From NCBI GenBank assembly GCA_015075635.1, contig JABTUA010000002.1:1240001-1304000 (forward strand): a stretch of DNA of 64,000 nucleotides, read 5' to 3'. The translations under genes were made by a program, and so were the position numbers. Under the pieces are notes generated by a model that was not told where the DNA came from, did no database searches, and worked only from the letters and a program-made list of their open reading frames with translations. Below are positions 50,794 through 59,724 of this stretch, in pieces. Numbering within the stretch: position 1 is the stretch's first letter; each line of letters opens with the position of its first letter. Source of the stretch: Polyangiaceae bacterium. GTDB lineage: Bacteria > Myxococcota_A > Polyangia > Polyangiales > Polyangiaceae.

Positions 50794-52425
50794 CTACTTC
50801 ACCGGCGGCGGCGTGATCGGCTGGAGGTCGAGACCACCCGGGTACTGGTAGCTGGTGAACTTGCCGTAACCGACGACCTGCACGCCCACCGGGCTCGTGG
50901 CCTCGAGCACGTGGGCGCCGCCTTGACCAGCCCCGAGCTTCACGCGCCGCACCTCGTAGCCACTGGAGAGCGGCTTCGCCGCTTCGCCCACCACGTTGCC
51001 GTCCAGGGTGACGGTCGTGCCGCTCTTCTGCACGATGTCCACGTAGCCGACGTCGTAGTCGTCGGGCGCCAGGAACACGTATTTCTTCCGGTACTGCTCC
51101 ACGGACACCGGCGCGCTCTGCGAGGGATCGCCGCGGCGCTCGTGAGGTGCCTTGTCCGCGTCCACGATGCTGCCGCCGAGCTGGAAGGTGACGATCGCAA
51201 AGGCCTGGCTGCCCTCGATCTCGAAGTCGTCGTTCACCACGTCCAGGTCCACGACCTGTCCGGCGTCGAGCGAGGCGGGAGCGTTCGGCGGCGCGCCGCC
51301 CGGATAGCCGAGGGTGGTGCCGTCGGCGTTCCCGACCAGGCGCACGAGCTGCCCCACGGACTTGCCGTTCGGGCCCGTGGGCGCGGTGACGAAGTAGCGC
51401 TTCCCGAGCGTTTCGGCGGGAAACACACTCTCCTCGATGTGATCGCAGGCCGCCTTCGCCAGGTCGAACGGCTGGTTCACGCACGGCATGCCGCTGATGA
51501 CCTGCACGGGTTTGTCCGCGCTCACCAGCGTACCCGCGAGATCCGAGCTGGGGCTGGCGACGATCTGAACGACCTCGCCGCGATCGAGGGTCAGGTCGTA
51601 GCTCACGGACTTGTCGGCGGCGGGGATGCCGAAGCCCGCGACGGTGGTGGCCTTGTCGGTGAGCTTCACCGTCACCTTCGTCCCGTCCGCGGTGGCGGTG
51701 ATTGCGAAGTAGGGCGGCATGTTCACCATCGGCCAGCCCTTCTGTCCGACCAGGCGATAGGTCCCGGTCAGCGCCGTGGTCGGGAGCAAGAGCGACGCGT
51801 CGTTCGAGAACGAGTAGCAGCCCACCGCCGCGCCGACGCCCGCACACTGCTTCGTGCCCGGGCAGGAGGTCCAGTCCTTGCCGACGGGCCCACCCTCGCC
51901 GCGGTACTCGAGCGCGTTGAACTGGTACACCGTGACCGGCACGCTGCTGGTCAGCCGATAGGCGCCGTTCGGCACGCGCACGCTCTTGTCGAGGGACACC
52001 GAGTTGCCGCACTCGTCGGCATCGCCGCCCTTGAGCTCCGGGATCCAGGGCAGATGGAGCTTCTCCAGGCTGCCGGGCTGCACCGTCGCCGTCGCTACCA
52101 GCGTGCTCCCGCGCTCGACCTTCACGACCGCCGGCTCGTTGCCAGCGTTGGCGACTACCGCCGCGAAGTCGAAGCTGGACCAGACGTTGTTGGCGACCAC
52201 CGTCGGCCAGAACTCGCAGCCCAGGTAGGAGCGGGCCGCAGCTGCTGCCTCGCAGCTGTTGCTGCTCTTGGGGCCTGCCTCGACATTGATTCCCCCGTCA
52301 CCCACGGATGGCGCGCCGGCAGCGCCGGTAGCGCCCGCAGCGCCCGGGGTCGGTCCCGCCTCGATCCCCGTGCTGGTCGCGCACGCCGCCGCCATCACGG
52401 CGGCCAGCAACAGTGATTTTCGCAT
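50794..52425 (-). CDS. IgGFc-binding-like lipoprotein
   Basis: ATG 52425 gives 543 residues with signal MRKSLLLAAVMAAACATS. The body matches the IgGFc-binding N-terminal domain seen in many myxobacterial surface proteins: GCEFWPTVVANNVWSSFDFA, AVVANAGNEPAVVKVERGST, LTSSVPVTVYQFNALEYRGE, then LTGTYRLVGQKGWP and a final VLEATSPVGVQVVGYGKFTS. The ligand is unknown. It is convergent with the kinase gene, 14 bp away. Confidence 0.82.
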   Translation of the reverse strand: MRKSLLLAAVMAAACATSTGIEAGPTPGAAGATGAAGAPSVGDGGINVEAGPKSSNSCEAAAAARSYLGCEFWPTVVANNVWSSFDFAAVVANAGNEPAVVKVERGSTLVATATVQPGSLEKLHLPWIPELKGGDADECGNSVSLDKSVRVPNGAYRLTSSVPVTVYQFNALEYRGEGGPVGKDWTSCPGTKQCAGVGAAVGCYSFSNDASLLLPTTALTGTYRLVGQKGWPMVNMPPYFAITATADGTKVTVKLTDKATTVAGFGIPAADKSVSYDLTLDRGEVVQIVASPSSDLAGTLVSADKPVQVISGMPCVNQPFDLAKAACDHIEESVFPAETLGKRYFVTAPTGPNGKSVGQLVRLVGNADGTTLGYPGGAPPNAPASLDAGQVVDLDVVNDDFEIEGSQAFAIVTFQLGGSIVDADKAPHERRGDPSQSAPVSVEQYRKKYVFLAPDDYDVGYVDIVQKSGTTVTLDGNVVGEAAKPLSSGYEVRRVKLGAGQGGAHVLEATSPVGVQVVGYGKFTSYQYPGGLDLQPITPPPVK

Positions 52426-52528
52426 CCGACGCCTCCCGCCCGGCCTAGTGCGAGAGGGGCTGGGATCCGGGCGGGAAAACCTTCGACGGCGCTTGAACCG
52501 GCCGGCCGACCCATGTACTCTTCCTGGC

Positions 52529-53755
52529 GTGAACCGGGGAATCTGGCTCCTTCTGGTGGCCGCGGCGGGGACCGCCGCAGCGTGTGGCTCGGACAGCGGC
52601 GACTCGGAGAAGTCGACCGGGGGCGCCGCGGGCGCGAGCTCCGGCGGCAGCTCGAGCGGCGGCTCGGGCAATGCCTCGGGCTCCGGCGGCAGCGGCGCCA
52701 GCACGAGCGGCGGCGGCTCCGCGGGCCAGAGCCCCGACGGCGGCGGCTCCGGTGGAACGTCGAGCGGCGGAACGAGCGCGGACGCGGCCAGCGACGTGAT
52801 CGCGAGCGACGCCGGGCCGGCCGCGCAGTGTTTCATCAGCCAGTTCGTGAACCCTCCGAGCGTGTCGCTCGACTACGACCAGTTCGGTCCCACCGTCGGC
52901 ACCCACTGCAAGGGCACCAACCACCAGGACATCAAGGGCATCGAGCGCGTGGTGTTCCTGGGTGACTCCGTCACGGTCGGCACACCGCCCAGCAACCTGA
53001 ACCCCGCCAACGTGTACCGCGCCATCCTGGCGCAGATGCTGGCCGCGCACCTCAAGATCGCAGCGCCGGGGTTCGGCTGGGGCGGCGCCGATCCGATCAA
53101 CGGCGTGGCGCTGCCCTCGGAGTCCGGCGCGTTCGTGAGCTGCGCCAAGTGGGGCGCGCGGACCGACGACCTGATGAAGGACAGCACGCAGGTCGAGACC
53201 TGCATCCCGCCGAACAAGCGCCACCTGCGCCACCTGGTGATCATGACGATCGGCGGCAACGACATCAGCGCCATCACCCAGGACGGCGGCGGAACGGCGC
53301 CGAAGAAGACGATCCCGGAGCTGTGGCAGGACACCAAGGACTTCGTGGACCTGCTGCGCCAGACGGTGGTGTGGCTGAAGAACCCTGCGAACGTGCCGGG
53401 CGGCGTGGACGTGGTGTTCGGCAACAACTACGAGTTCACCGACGGCACCGGCGAGGTCACCGCCTGCCCCGGCGTTCAGCTCGGCGGCATCCAGCCCTGG
53501 CAAGACAAGAAGGCCCAGGCCGACATGGTGATCTGGGCCAACGAGCAGTACATGAAGATCGCCGTCGACACGAAGTCGGACATGATCTTCATGCTCGAGA
53601 GCTTCTGCGGGCACGGCTACAAGCGCAACGATCCCACCGGCCCCTGCTACCGCGGCCCGAACCAGCCGCTCTGGTTCGACCTGACCTGCATCCACCCGAG
53701 CAACGAAGGCCACGTCGCGCTCGCGGATCTGTTCTTCAAGACCATCGTGGAGTGA
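52529..53755 (+). CDS. SGNH/GDSL hydrolase lipoprotein
   Basis: GTG 52529 begins a lipoprotein signal (WLLLVAAAGTAAACGSDSG) followed by a Gly/Ser linker to about residue 85. Esterase blocks follow: block I VVFLGDSVTVG (catalytic Ser), block III IGGNDIS (oxyanion Asn) and block V CIHPSNEGH (catalytic His; the usual Asp two residues before it is Cys, so the Asp-His dyad is altered). It could be a lipase, esterase or polysaccharide deacetylase. It diverges from the IgGFc-like gene. Confidence 0.88.
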   Translation: MNRGIWLLLVAAAGTAAACGSDSGDSEKSTGGAAGASSGGSSSGGSGNASGSGGSGASTSGGGSAGQSPDGGGSGGTSSGGTSADAASDVIASDAGPAAQCFISQFVNPPSVSLDYDQFGPTVGTHCKGTNHQDIKGIERVVFLGDSVTVGTPPSNLNPANVYRAILAQMLAAHLKIAAPGFGWGGADPINGVALPSESGAFVSCAKWGARTDDLMKDSTQVETCIPPNKRHLRHLVIMTIGGNDISAITQDGGGTAPKKTIPELWQDTKDFVDLLRQTVVWLKNPANVPGGVDVVFGNNYEFTDGTGEVTACPGVQLGGIQPWQDKKAQADMVIWANEQYMKIAVDTKSDMIFMLESFCGHGYKRNDPTGPCYRGPNQPLWFDLTCIHPSNEGHVALADLFFKTIVE

Positions 53756-53758
53756 GGC

Positions 53759-54997
53759 TCAGCCGGAGCTGCTGGCCGACGGCGGAGGCGCCTGCCAGGC
53801 GGGGACGGGCGCCGGTCGCCCCAGCACCGGCACGTCCCCCGCCGACAGGATGCTCTCGTCGTCGCCGATGTCGCGCAGGTGACCGTAACCCAGCTGACCG
53901 CTCGCGTTGTGACCAAAGCAGCGCACGGCCCCGGACTCGAGCAGCGCGCAGGCGTGCAGCTCTCCGACCGCGACGCTCTTGACCGCGGCGCCGACCTCGA
54001 CCGCGAACACGTCCTTGGTCAGCGGCTTCGCCGCGGCCTCGAAGTACTTTGAGTGACCCCAGCACCTGAGCCCGCCCGACGACAGCACGGCGCACGAGAA
54101 GAAGCCGCCGGCCTCGACCTGGCGCGCGGGGCCGTCGAGCGCGATGGCGCTGACGGCGATGGGGCCGCTCTGCCCGCCGTACCAGCAGTGAACGGCCCCC
54201 GACTCGAGCAGCGCGCAGCCGCCGTAGTCCGAATTCACCGAGATGGCCTTGGCGGGCGCCGGCAGCGTGAGCTCCTCGGTGTTCTGCATGGCCTCGGTCT
54301 CGCGGAACTCCTCCGTGGATCGCCAGCAGCGCACGGCGCCTTCCTCGGTGATGGCGCAGACGTCGCTGCCGGCGCCGATCGCCGAGATGGTCAGCGCTTC
54401 GCCGAGCTGGGCCAGCTGGATCCCGCTCCGTGTGGTGGTCCCCAAGGCGCCGCGCAGTGGGCCCTCATGCGCCTGCTTGCCGAAGCACGCGCCCCAGCTC
54501 GACTCGAAGAGCACGCAGGCGAAGCCGCCACCCGCGGCCAGCGCGCTCACCGGCTCGCCGATGTCCAGGGTCAGCGGCGCGACGGGCGCCTTCCGGCTGT
54601 CCTCCAGGTGCACGCGCTCCCCGACGCAGCGCACGACGCCCGCCTCGTCGAGCAGGCAGGTCTGCGACCTGCCGAGCGCGAGCGCGCTCGCGCCCTCGAG
54701 CACGAACGCGGGAAGCGGCAGCGCGGAGCCCCGGGACCCGTCCGGCAGCGACGGCCGCGGCACCACGCCGAGCTGGCCCCAGGCGTCGGAGCCCCAGCAA
54801 CGCAGCGCTCCGTCGTCCAGGAGCGCGCAGCTGTGACTCTCGCCAGCGGCGACGAGCTCGACCCGACTCGGCCCGCGCTCGGCGCCCGCAGACGCCACGA
54901 TCGGCGCGCGTGCGGGGGCTTGCCGCGCGCAGTACGTCCCCAGAGCCGCGAGCCCCAGCACTGCACCCAGAGCGCCGAGGGAAGAACCGCGACTCAC
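53759..54997 (-). CDS. RCC1-repeat exported protein
   Basis: The 412-residue protein has an N-terminal hydrophobic signal with Cys (LGLAALGTYCAR) and several RCC1-type blades: VAAGESHSCALLDDGALRCW, LAAGGGFACVLFESSWGACF, VEAGGFFSCAVLSSGGLRCW, VAVGELHACALLESGAVRCF. Such Cys-containing RCC1 propellers are common in Myxococcota surface proteins. It overlaps the upstream NapD-like gene by 4 bp. Confidence 0.85.
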   Translation of the reverse strand: MSRGSSLGALGAVLGLAALGTYCARQAPARAPIVASAGAERGPSRVELVAAGESHSCALLDDGALRCWGSDAWGQLGVVPRPSLPDGSRGSALPLPAFVLEGASALALGRSQTCLLDEAGVVRCVGERVHLEDSRKAPVAPLTLDIGEPVSALAAGGGFACVLFESSWGACFGKQAHEGPLRGALGTTTRSGIQLAQLGEALTISAIGAGSDVCAITEEGAVRCWRSTEEFRETEAMQNTEELTLPAPAKAISVNSDYGGCALLESGAVHCWYGGQSGPIAVSAIALDGPARQVEAGGFFSCAVLSSGGLRCWGHSKYFEAAAKPLTKDVFAVEVGAAVKSVAVGELHACALLESGAVRCFGHNASGQLGYGHLRDIGDDESILSAGDVPVLGRPAPVPAWQAPPPSASSSG

Positions 54998-55245
54998 AGG
55001 TAGGAGACTACTTCAGCTCCCACATCGGGGTTCAAGACTTCCAGGCTGTGGACCCCCGGCACTTGGCGTAGCTGCTCGGTCAGATCCTCGCCCTCCTCGG
55101 GGGACGGCGTCTCGGTCACGACCGGCAGGCGATTGCCGTCCACCGGCCCGACGTGGATGCGCGGATCCCTCGACAGAACGTAGAGCACGCTTCGGCGCGA
55201 GCGCTCCCCCGGATCGAGCGTGACGAGCAACGTTCTGACCGTCAT
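54994..55245 (-). CDS. NapD-like chaperone, second copy
   Basis: The 83-residue protein reads VRTLLVTLDPGERSRRSVLY, VLSRDPRIHVGPVDGNRLPV and VTETPSPEEGEDLTEQLRQV. This is the ferredoxin-like NapD fold that binds the Tat signal of NapA. It is clearly paralogous to the NapD at 58550-58855. It lies 133 bp after napB (55246-55378 holds no gene) and overlaps the RCC1 gene by ATGA. Confidence 0.82.
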   Translation of the reverse strand: MTVRTLLVTLDPGERSRRSVLYVLSRDPRIHVGPVDGNRLPVVTETPSPEEGEDLTEQLRQVPGVHSLEVLNPDVGAEVVSYL

Positions 55246-55378
55246 GGCGCTGTGTATTGCAACTCGCGGGCCAGCGCGTTGCTTTGGCTGAATTCAGCGC
55301 TGAGAGCGCTCGCGCGCACGCAAACTCGCTCATGCAGCGCGTAGCAAGCGCAGCAGCTGCGCGCGACGCACTTGCCGC

Positions 55379-56152
55379 CTACTTCAGCTGCCAGGGCGGC
55401 GGCGACTCGGTGCGTTGATCGAGCGCCGCGTTGCCCGCGTGGCACTGGGTGCAGCTCTCGCGATACGGGTGCGTGCTGCGGATGCCGTTCGGGCCACCGG
55501 TGCCGTGGCAGCTCGAGCACTCCGAGCGCATCAGCGTCGGGTGGGGAATGGTGGGCGGCGCGCCGGGCCAGGCGCGCAGGCCCTTGCCGCGGGAGGCGAG
55601 CCCCGCGAACTCGTTCTCCACCGGCGTTCGCGGCGGCGGCAGCGGCGCCGGCGCGGTGGACGGCACGTGGCACTGCGTGCAGTTGTCGTAGCGCGCGTGG
55701 CTCATGCGAGGCGCGCGCTTGCCGGCGACCTTCGCGCCCTCGGCGTGGCAGGCCATGCAGTCGGGGAAGTCTTTCTGCTTGACCTCGTGCGGGATCGTGG
55801 GTGGCGCGCCGTCGTAGGCGCGGCGCCCGGCCCGCGCGAGGATCACGGCCTGCCGCTCGGCCTCGCTCTGGATCACCGGCTCGAACGCCCCCGGCTTGCC
55901 GGCGTTCAGCCCGTCCACCGCCGCTACGTACATGTCGGCGTTCGGCCCCCGGCGCTGCTCGCCGATCTCCGCATACCCCGGCATGCGGCCGGCCTCGCGC
56001 GGCGCCGGCTCGGCGCTCGGCTTGTCGGCCCGCGGCGGGTTGCGGGTCGCCGTGAAGTAACCCACGACCGCCGCCGTCACGACCGCCGCGGCACCGACGT
56101 GCCACAAGCGGCCGAGCGCCGCGGCGCGCTCGCCGGGGTCGTGCTCCGTCAT
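55379..56152 (-). CDS. napB: periplasmic nitrate reductase cytochrome subunit, tetraheme (duplicated NapB-like)
   Basis: ATG 56152 overlaps the napA stop (ATGA), giving 257 residues. An N-terminal membrane anchor (VGAAAVVTAAVVGYFTA) precedes two NapB-like modules. The first has PPTIPHEVKQKDFPDCMACH and NCTQCHVP, the second PPTIPHPTLMRSECSSCHG and CTQCHAG, so four CXXCH haems instead of the two of classical NapB. It passes electrons to NapA. The duplication and anchor are unusual. Confidence 0.88.
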   Translation of the reverse strand: MTEHDPGERAAALGRLWHVGAAAVVTAAVVGYFTATRNPPRADKPSAEPAPREAGRMPGYAEIGEQRRGPNADMYVAAVDGLNAGKPGAFEPVIQSEAERQAVILARAGRRAYDGAPPTIPHEVKQKDFPDCMACHAEGAKVAGKRAPRMSHARYDNCTQCHVPSTAPAPLPPPRTPVENEFAGLASRGKGLRAWPGAPPTIPHPTLMRSECSSCHGTGGPNGIRSTHPYRESCTQCHAGNAALDQRTESPPPWQLK

Positions 56153-58563
56153 CCGGCCTTCGCCTCCGGGCGCTTCTTGACCACCCGCGCCGCGCACTTC
56201 TTGTAGTCGGGCTGCTTGCTGAAGGGATCGACGGCGTCCAGCGTCAGCCCGTTCACCAGCCGCTTCTCGTCGAAGAAGGGCACAAACACCGAGCCGGGCG
56301 GCGGCTCGCCGCGCCCGTCGATCCACACGTTCAAGTCGAGAGAGCCCCGGCGCGTCTCCAGCGTGACCAGCTCGCCGTTGGAGACGCCCAGGCGGCGCGC
56401 GTCGTCACGGTTCATCTCGAGGTAGGCCTGGGGCATCGCGGCCTGGAGCTGCGGGATGCGCATGGTCATGCTGCCCGAGTGCCAGTGCTCGACCACCCGC
56501 CCGGTGCAGAGCCAGAACGGGTAGTCCTTGTCGGGAGACTCCGGCGGCGCCTCGTAGGGGCGGAACCAGATCTGCGCTTTGCCGTCCTTGGTGGTGGACC
56601 AGTAGAACTCGATGTCCTGCCCCTTCTTCACGAACGGGTCGTCGAAGCCGGCGTAGCGCCAACGCGTCTCCTTCCAGCTGCCGTCCGGTTGCTCGATCAC
56701 CGGCCAGCGCAGGCCTCGCGCCTTCACGTACTCGGAGTAAGGCGCCAGATCGTAGTGCTTCCACTTGGAGAAGGGCCGGTACTCCTCGAACAGCACCTCG
56801 TCCACGTTCACGTCGTAGAAGCGAGCCCAGTCCCAGGCCGGGATCTCCTTGCCGTTCTTCTTGATGGCGAAGAGGTAACCGCCGTCCTTGTCCTTCGCGC
56901 CCTCGAAGTTCTTCTCCCAGAGCCGGCGCGCCACCGCCAGCATCTGCCACACGTCGTCCCGCGCTTCGCCCGGCGGCTTGACCATGCGGAACCACTGCTG
57001 CGTGCGCCGCTCGGAGTTGCCGAACATGCCGTTCTTCTCGACCCAGAGCGCGCTCGGCAGGACCAGGTCGGCGATCTCCGTGGTCGCCGTCGGGTAGACG
57101 TCGGACACGATCAGGAATTTGTCCGGGTCCTTGCGGCTCGGATCGACCAGCGCGTGGGTGTTCGGCAGCGTCTGCGCCGGGTTCGTCACCTGCACCCAGA
57201 TGGTGTGGATGTCGCCGCCTTTGTCCTTCGGGGTCGAGAACTTCTTCCACATCTCGACGGTGTGGTAGCCGGGCTTGTCCTTGATCCGGCCGGCCGGCAC
57301 GTTCCACTGCTTCTCGCAGAACTCGCGGTGCTCGGGCTTGGCGATCACGCGGCCGCCCGGCAAGGCGTGAGCCAGCGTGCCCACCTCGCGCACGGTGCCG
57401 CAGGCGGAGGGCTGCCCGGTCAGGCTGGTGGGCGCGTCGCCGGGGCGGCCGAAGTGCCCGCTCAGGAGGTGCACCGCGTGGACCAGGGTGTTGATCGCAG
57501 TGCCGCGCGTGTGCTGGTTCATGCCCATGCACCAGGTGCTGACGATGCGCAGATCGCGGCGCCCGAACAGGTCCGCCAGGAGCCGGATCTTCTCCGCCGG
57601 CACACCCGAGATCTCCTGCACCCTCTCCGGGGTGTACTCGGCGATGCGCTTCTTGTACTCGTCGAAGGAGATGGCGTCGCCGTCCAACGTGCCGGGGTTC
57701 GCGTCCGCGCGGAAGTTGCAGTGCCGCTCGACGAACTCGCGGTCGTAGCTGCCGCGCTGGACCAGCAGGTTGGCGATGCCGTTGGCCACGGCCAGATCCG
57801 TGTGCGGCTTGAAGATCAGGACGTGCTGGCAGTGCCCACTGGTGCGCGTGCGACGCGTCGTCAGGTCGATGAGCGTGATGTCCTCGCCACGCGTGCGCCG
57901 CTCCAGGATGCGCGAGAACAACACCGGGTGCATCTCGGCCGGGTTGTTGCCCCAAAACACGAACACGTTGGCACGGTCGAGGTCGTCGTAGACGCCGGCG
58001 GGCTCGTCGGCGCCGTAGGTCGCCAGGAACCCGGTCACCGCAGAGGCCATGCAGAGCCGCGCGTTCGGGTCGATCTGGTTGTTGGCGATCGCCGCCTTCA
58101 TCAGCTTCTGGGCCAGATAGCCCTCGGGGATGGTCCACTGCCCGCTGCCGTAGATGGCGAAGCCCCTGGGATCGAGCAGCACGCGCTCGACGATCTTGTC
58201 GAGGGCCTCGTCCCAGGACACGGGCGTGAGCTTGCCGTTCTTGCGCAACAGCGGCTTGGTCAGCCGGTCCTTGCCGTAGAGCGCGAGGCCCACGTGATAG
58301 CCCTTCACGCACAGTAGCCCGCGGTTCACCTCGGCCTTCTGATCGCCCGCGATGGCCACGACCTTGCCGGCCTTCACGCCGACCTGGACGTGGCAGCCCG
58401 TGCCGCAGAAGCGGCAGGGCGCCTTCTGCCACTTCACGTCCTTGTCGCTCTTCGCGAGGACGTTCGGGTCCACCGCCGGCGGGTCCTGACCCTTCGCGAG
58501 GCGGCTCGCCGCCACCGTTGCGCTGGCCATGGCCGCTGCCTTTATGAAGTCACGGCGCTCCAC
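56149..58563 (-). CDS. napA: periplasmic nitrate reductase catalytic subunit
   Basis: The 804-residue protein has a Tat signal (MERRDFIKAAAMASATVAA), the [4Fe-4S] site APCRFCGTGCHVQV with the fourth Cys in LLCVKGYH, and the Mo-ligating Cys region NARLCMASAVTGF, followed by molybdopterin-binding domains (FVFWGNNPAEMHPVLFSRIL, GHCQHVLIFKPHTDLA, TGQPSACGTVREVG) and the C-terminal beta-barrel. This is NapA-type Mo-bisMGD nitrate reductase. It overlaps napD by 14 bp and napB by 4 bp. Confidence 0.96.
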   Translation of the reverse strand: MERRDFIKAAAMASATVAASRLAKGQDPPAVDPNVLAKSDKDVKWQKAPCRFCGTGCHVQVGVKAGKVVAIAGDQKAEVNRGLLCVKGYHVGLALYGKDRLTKPLLRKNGKLTPVSWDEALDKIVERVLLDPRGFAIYGSGQWTIPEGYLAQKLMKAAIANNQIDPNARLCMASAVTGFLATYGADEPAGVYDDLDRANVFVFWGNNPAEMHPVLFSRILERRTRGEDITLIDLTTRRTRTSGHCQHVLIFKPHTDLAVANGIANLLVQRGSYDREFVERHCNFRADANPGTLDGDAISFDEYKKRIAEYTPERVQEISGVPAEKIRLLADLFGRRDLRIVSTWCMGMNQHTRGTAINTLVHAVHLLSGHFGRPGDAPTSLTGQPSACGTVREVGTLAHALPGGRVIAKPEHREFCEKQWNVPAGRIKDKPGYHTVEMWKKFSTPKDKGGDIHTIWVQVTNPAQTLPNTHALVDPSRKDPDKFLIVSDVYPTATTEIADLVLPSALWVEKNGMFGNSERRTQQWFRMVKPPGEARDDVWQMLAVARRLWEKNFEGAKDKDGGYLFAIKKNGKEIPAWDWARFYDVNVDEVLFEEYRPFSKWKHYDLAPYSEYVKARGLRWPVIEQPDGSWKETRWRYAGFDDPFVKKGQDIEFYWSTTKDGKAQIWFRPYEAPPESPDKDYPFWLCTGRVVEHWHSGSMTMRIPQLQAAMPQAYLEMNRDDARRLGVSNGELVTLETRRGSLDLNVWIDGRGEPPPGSVFVPFFDEKRLVNGLTLDAVDPFSKQPDYKKCAARVVKKRPEAKAG

Positions 58564-58855
58564 GTCGATTACCTCCGTTGGCTCGTCTCGTGCGCCCCGC
58601 CGAGCCTTGCGGAATGTCCAGGACGTCGGAGAAATCGATGCTCACGACGTCCACGAAGCGGACGCCGGGGATCTGGAGCAGCTGCTCCGTGACGTCCTCG
58701 CTCTCCTCGAGCGTCGGGGTCTCCGTCACCACCGGCACGCGCTCGCCGACGGCTTCCCCGACGCTGACGCGTGGGTCCCGGGAAAGTACGTAGAGCACGC
58801 TGCGACGCGCGCGCTCGCCCGCGTCCAGAGTCACGACCAAGGCACTGACCGGCAT
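58550..58855 (-). CDS. napD: NapD chaperone
   Basis: ATG 58855 gives 101 residues with the NapD pattern (VSALVVTLDAGERARRSVLY, VGERVPVVTETPTLEESEDV, LLQIPGVRFVDVVSIDF). It probably binds the NapA Tat signal before export. It leads the napDAB operon. The open frame continues upstream to 59041 but that part shows no domain and crosses the divergent promoter region. Confidence 0.88.
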   Translation of the reverse strand: MPVSALVVTLDAGERARRSVLYVLSRDPRVSVGEAVGERVPVVTETPTLEESEDVTEQLLQIPGVRFVDVVSIDFSDVLDIPQGSAGRTRRANGGNRRGAP

Positions 58856-58982
58856 GACAGCGAGAGCGCCAAGCAACTCGCGGGCCACTCGCCGCGCCTC
58901 GGGCCGATCGTCGAGGATCTTCGCCGAATCCACGGCCCCGCGCCGTGGCTCCAACGAAGCTTCCCAAACGTCACCGCGCAAA

Positions 58983-59000
58983 GTGGACACGTTTGTCCAC
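58983..59000. promoter_or_regulatory. candidate operator palindrome between divergent nap operons
   Basis: GTGGACA-CGTT-TGTCCAC is an 18-bp inverted repeat with perfect 7-bp arms, in the 260-bp region between napD (start 58855) and the tetraheme cytochrome (start 59116). The rest of 58856-59115 shows no gene. The regulator is unknown; the spacing fits a dimeric DNA-binding protein. Confidence 0.5.
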
Positions 59001-59115
59001 TGAGCGCGCAAGCGCTGCGCAAAAGCTACCTCCAGGTCCATTGAAACCGGGACCTTTGCGCCAGATTTCGCGGGATTCTCCGGGTGGCACGACTGATGCT
59101 CCCGAGCCGCCTGTC

Positions 59116-59724
59116 GTGCCTGGGAACCCGCGCTTCGCAGTGCTCACCTCCGCCTCGCTCCTCGGGCTCGCGCTCGGCTGCAATCGCTCGGACGACCCGC
59201 GCTTCAGCCAGAGTGCGCCCCGCCCCGAGGGAGCGCCGAAGCAGACCCACATCCGCAAGCCCGACAAGCTGACCTCCATCGAGAGCGGTCAGCTCGACCC
59301 GCTGGGGCAGCCCGTCCGCGTCGCCTGCGAGAGCTGCCACTCGCAGAAGAAGAGCGAGACCCTGCCGGCGTCCTCGGCGGACCTGAAGGAGTTCCACCAG
59401 ACCCTGCGGGTGGAGCACGGCACGCTGACGTGCGGCCAGTGCCATCAGCCGGGGAAGGCAACTTCGCTGCGACTGGCGGATGGCCGACTCGTGGCGATGA
59501 CGGACGTCATGCAGCTCTGCGGGCAGTGCCACGGCCCTCAGTTCCGCGACTACGGCAAGGGCGCGCACGGCGGCATGCAGGGCTACTGGGATCGCACGCG
59601 CGGGGAGCGCGTTCGCAACAATTGCGTGGATTGCCACGACCCCCACGTCCCCAAGTATCAACCAGGGCGGCCGGTGCTGCCGCCGCGAGATCGCGGCCTG
59701 GTGAAGGGAGGCGGGCATGGCTAA
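59116..59724 (+). CDS. tetraheme cytochrome c lipoprotein
   Basis: GTG 59116 is chosen because it gives a lipoprotein signal (VLTSASLLGLALGC). The 202-residue protein contains four CXXCH motifs: CESCH, CGQCH, CGQCH and CVDCH. It is probably a periplasmic electron carrier linking the Fe-S/NrfD module to NapB/NapA. It overlaps the Fe-S gene by 8 bp. Confidence 0.88.
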   Translation: MPGNPRFAVLTSASLLGLALGCNRSDDPRFSQSAPRPEGAPKQTHIRKPDKLTSIESGQLDPLGQPVRVACESCHSQKKSETLPASSADLKEFHQTLRVEHGTLTCGQCHQPGKATSLRLADGRLVAMTDVMQLCGQCHGPQFRDYGKGAHGGMQGYWDRTRGERVRNNCVDCHDPHVPKYQPGRPVLPPRDRGLVKGGGHG

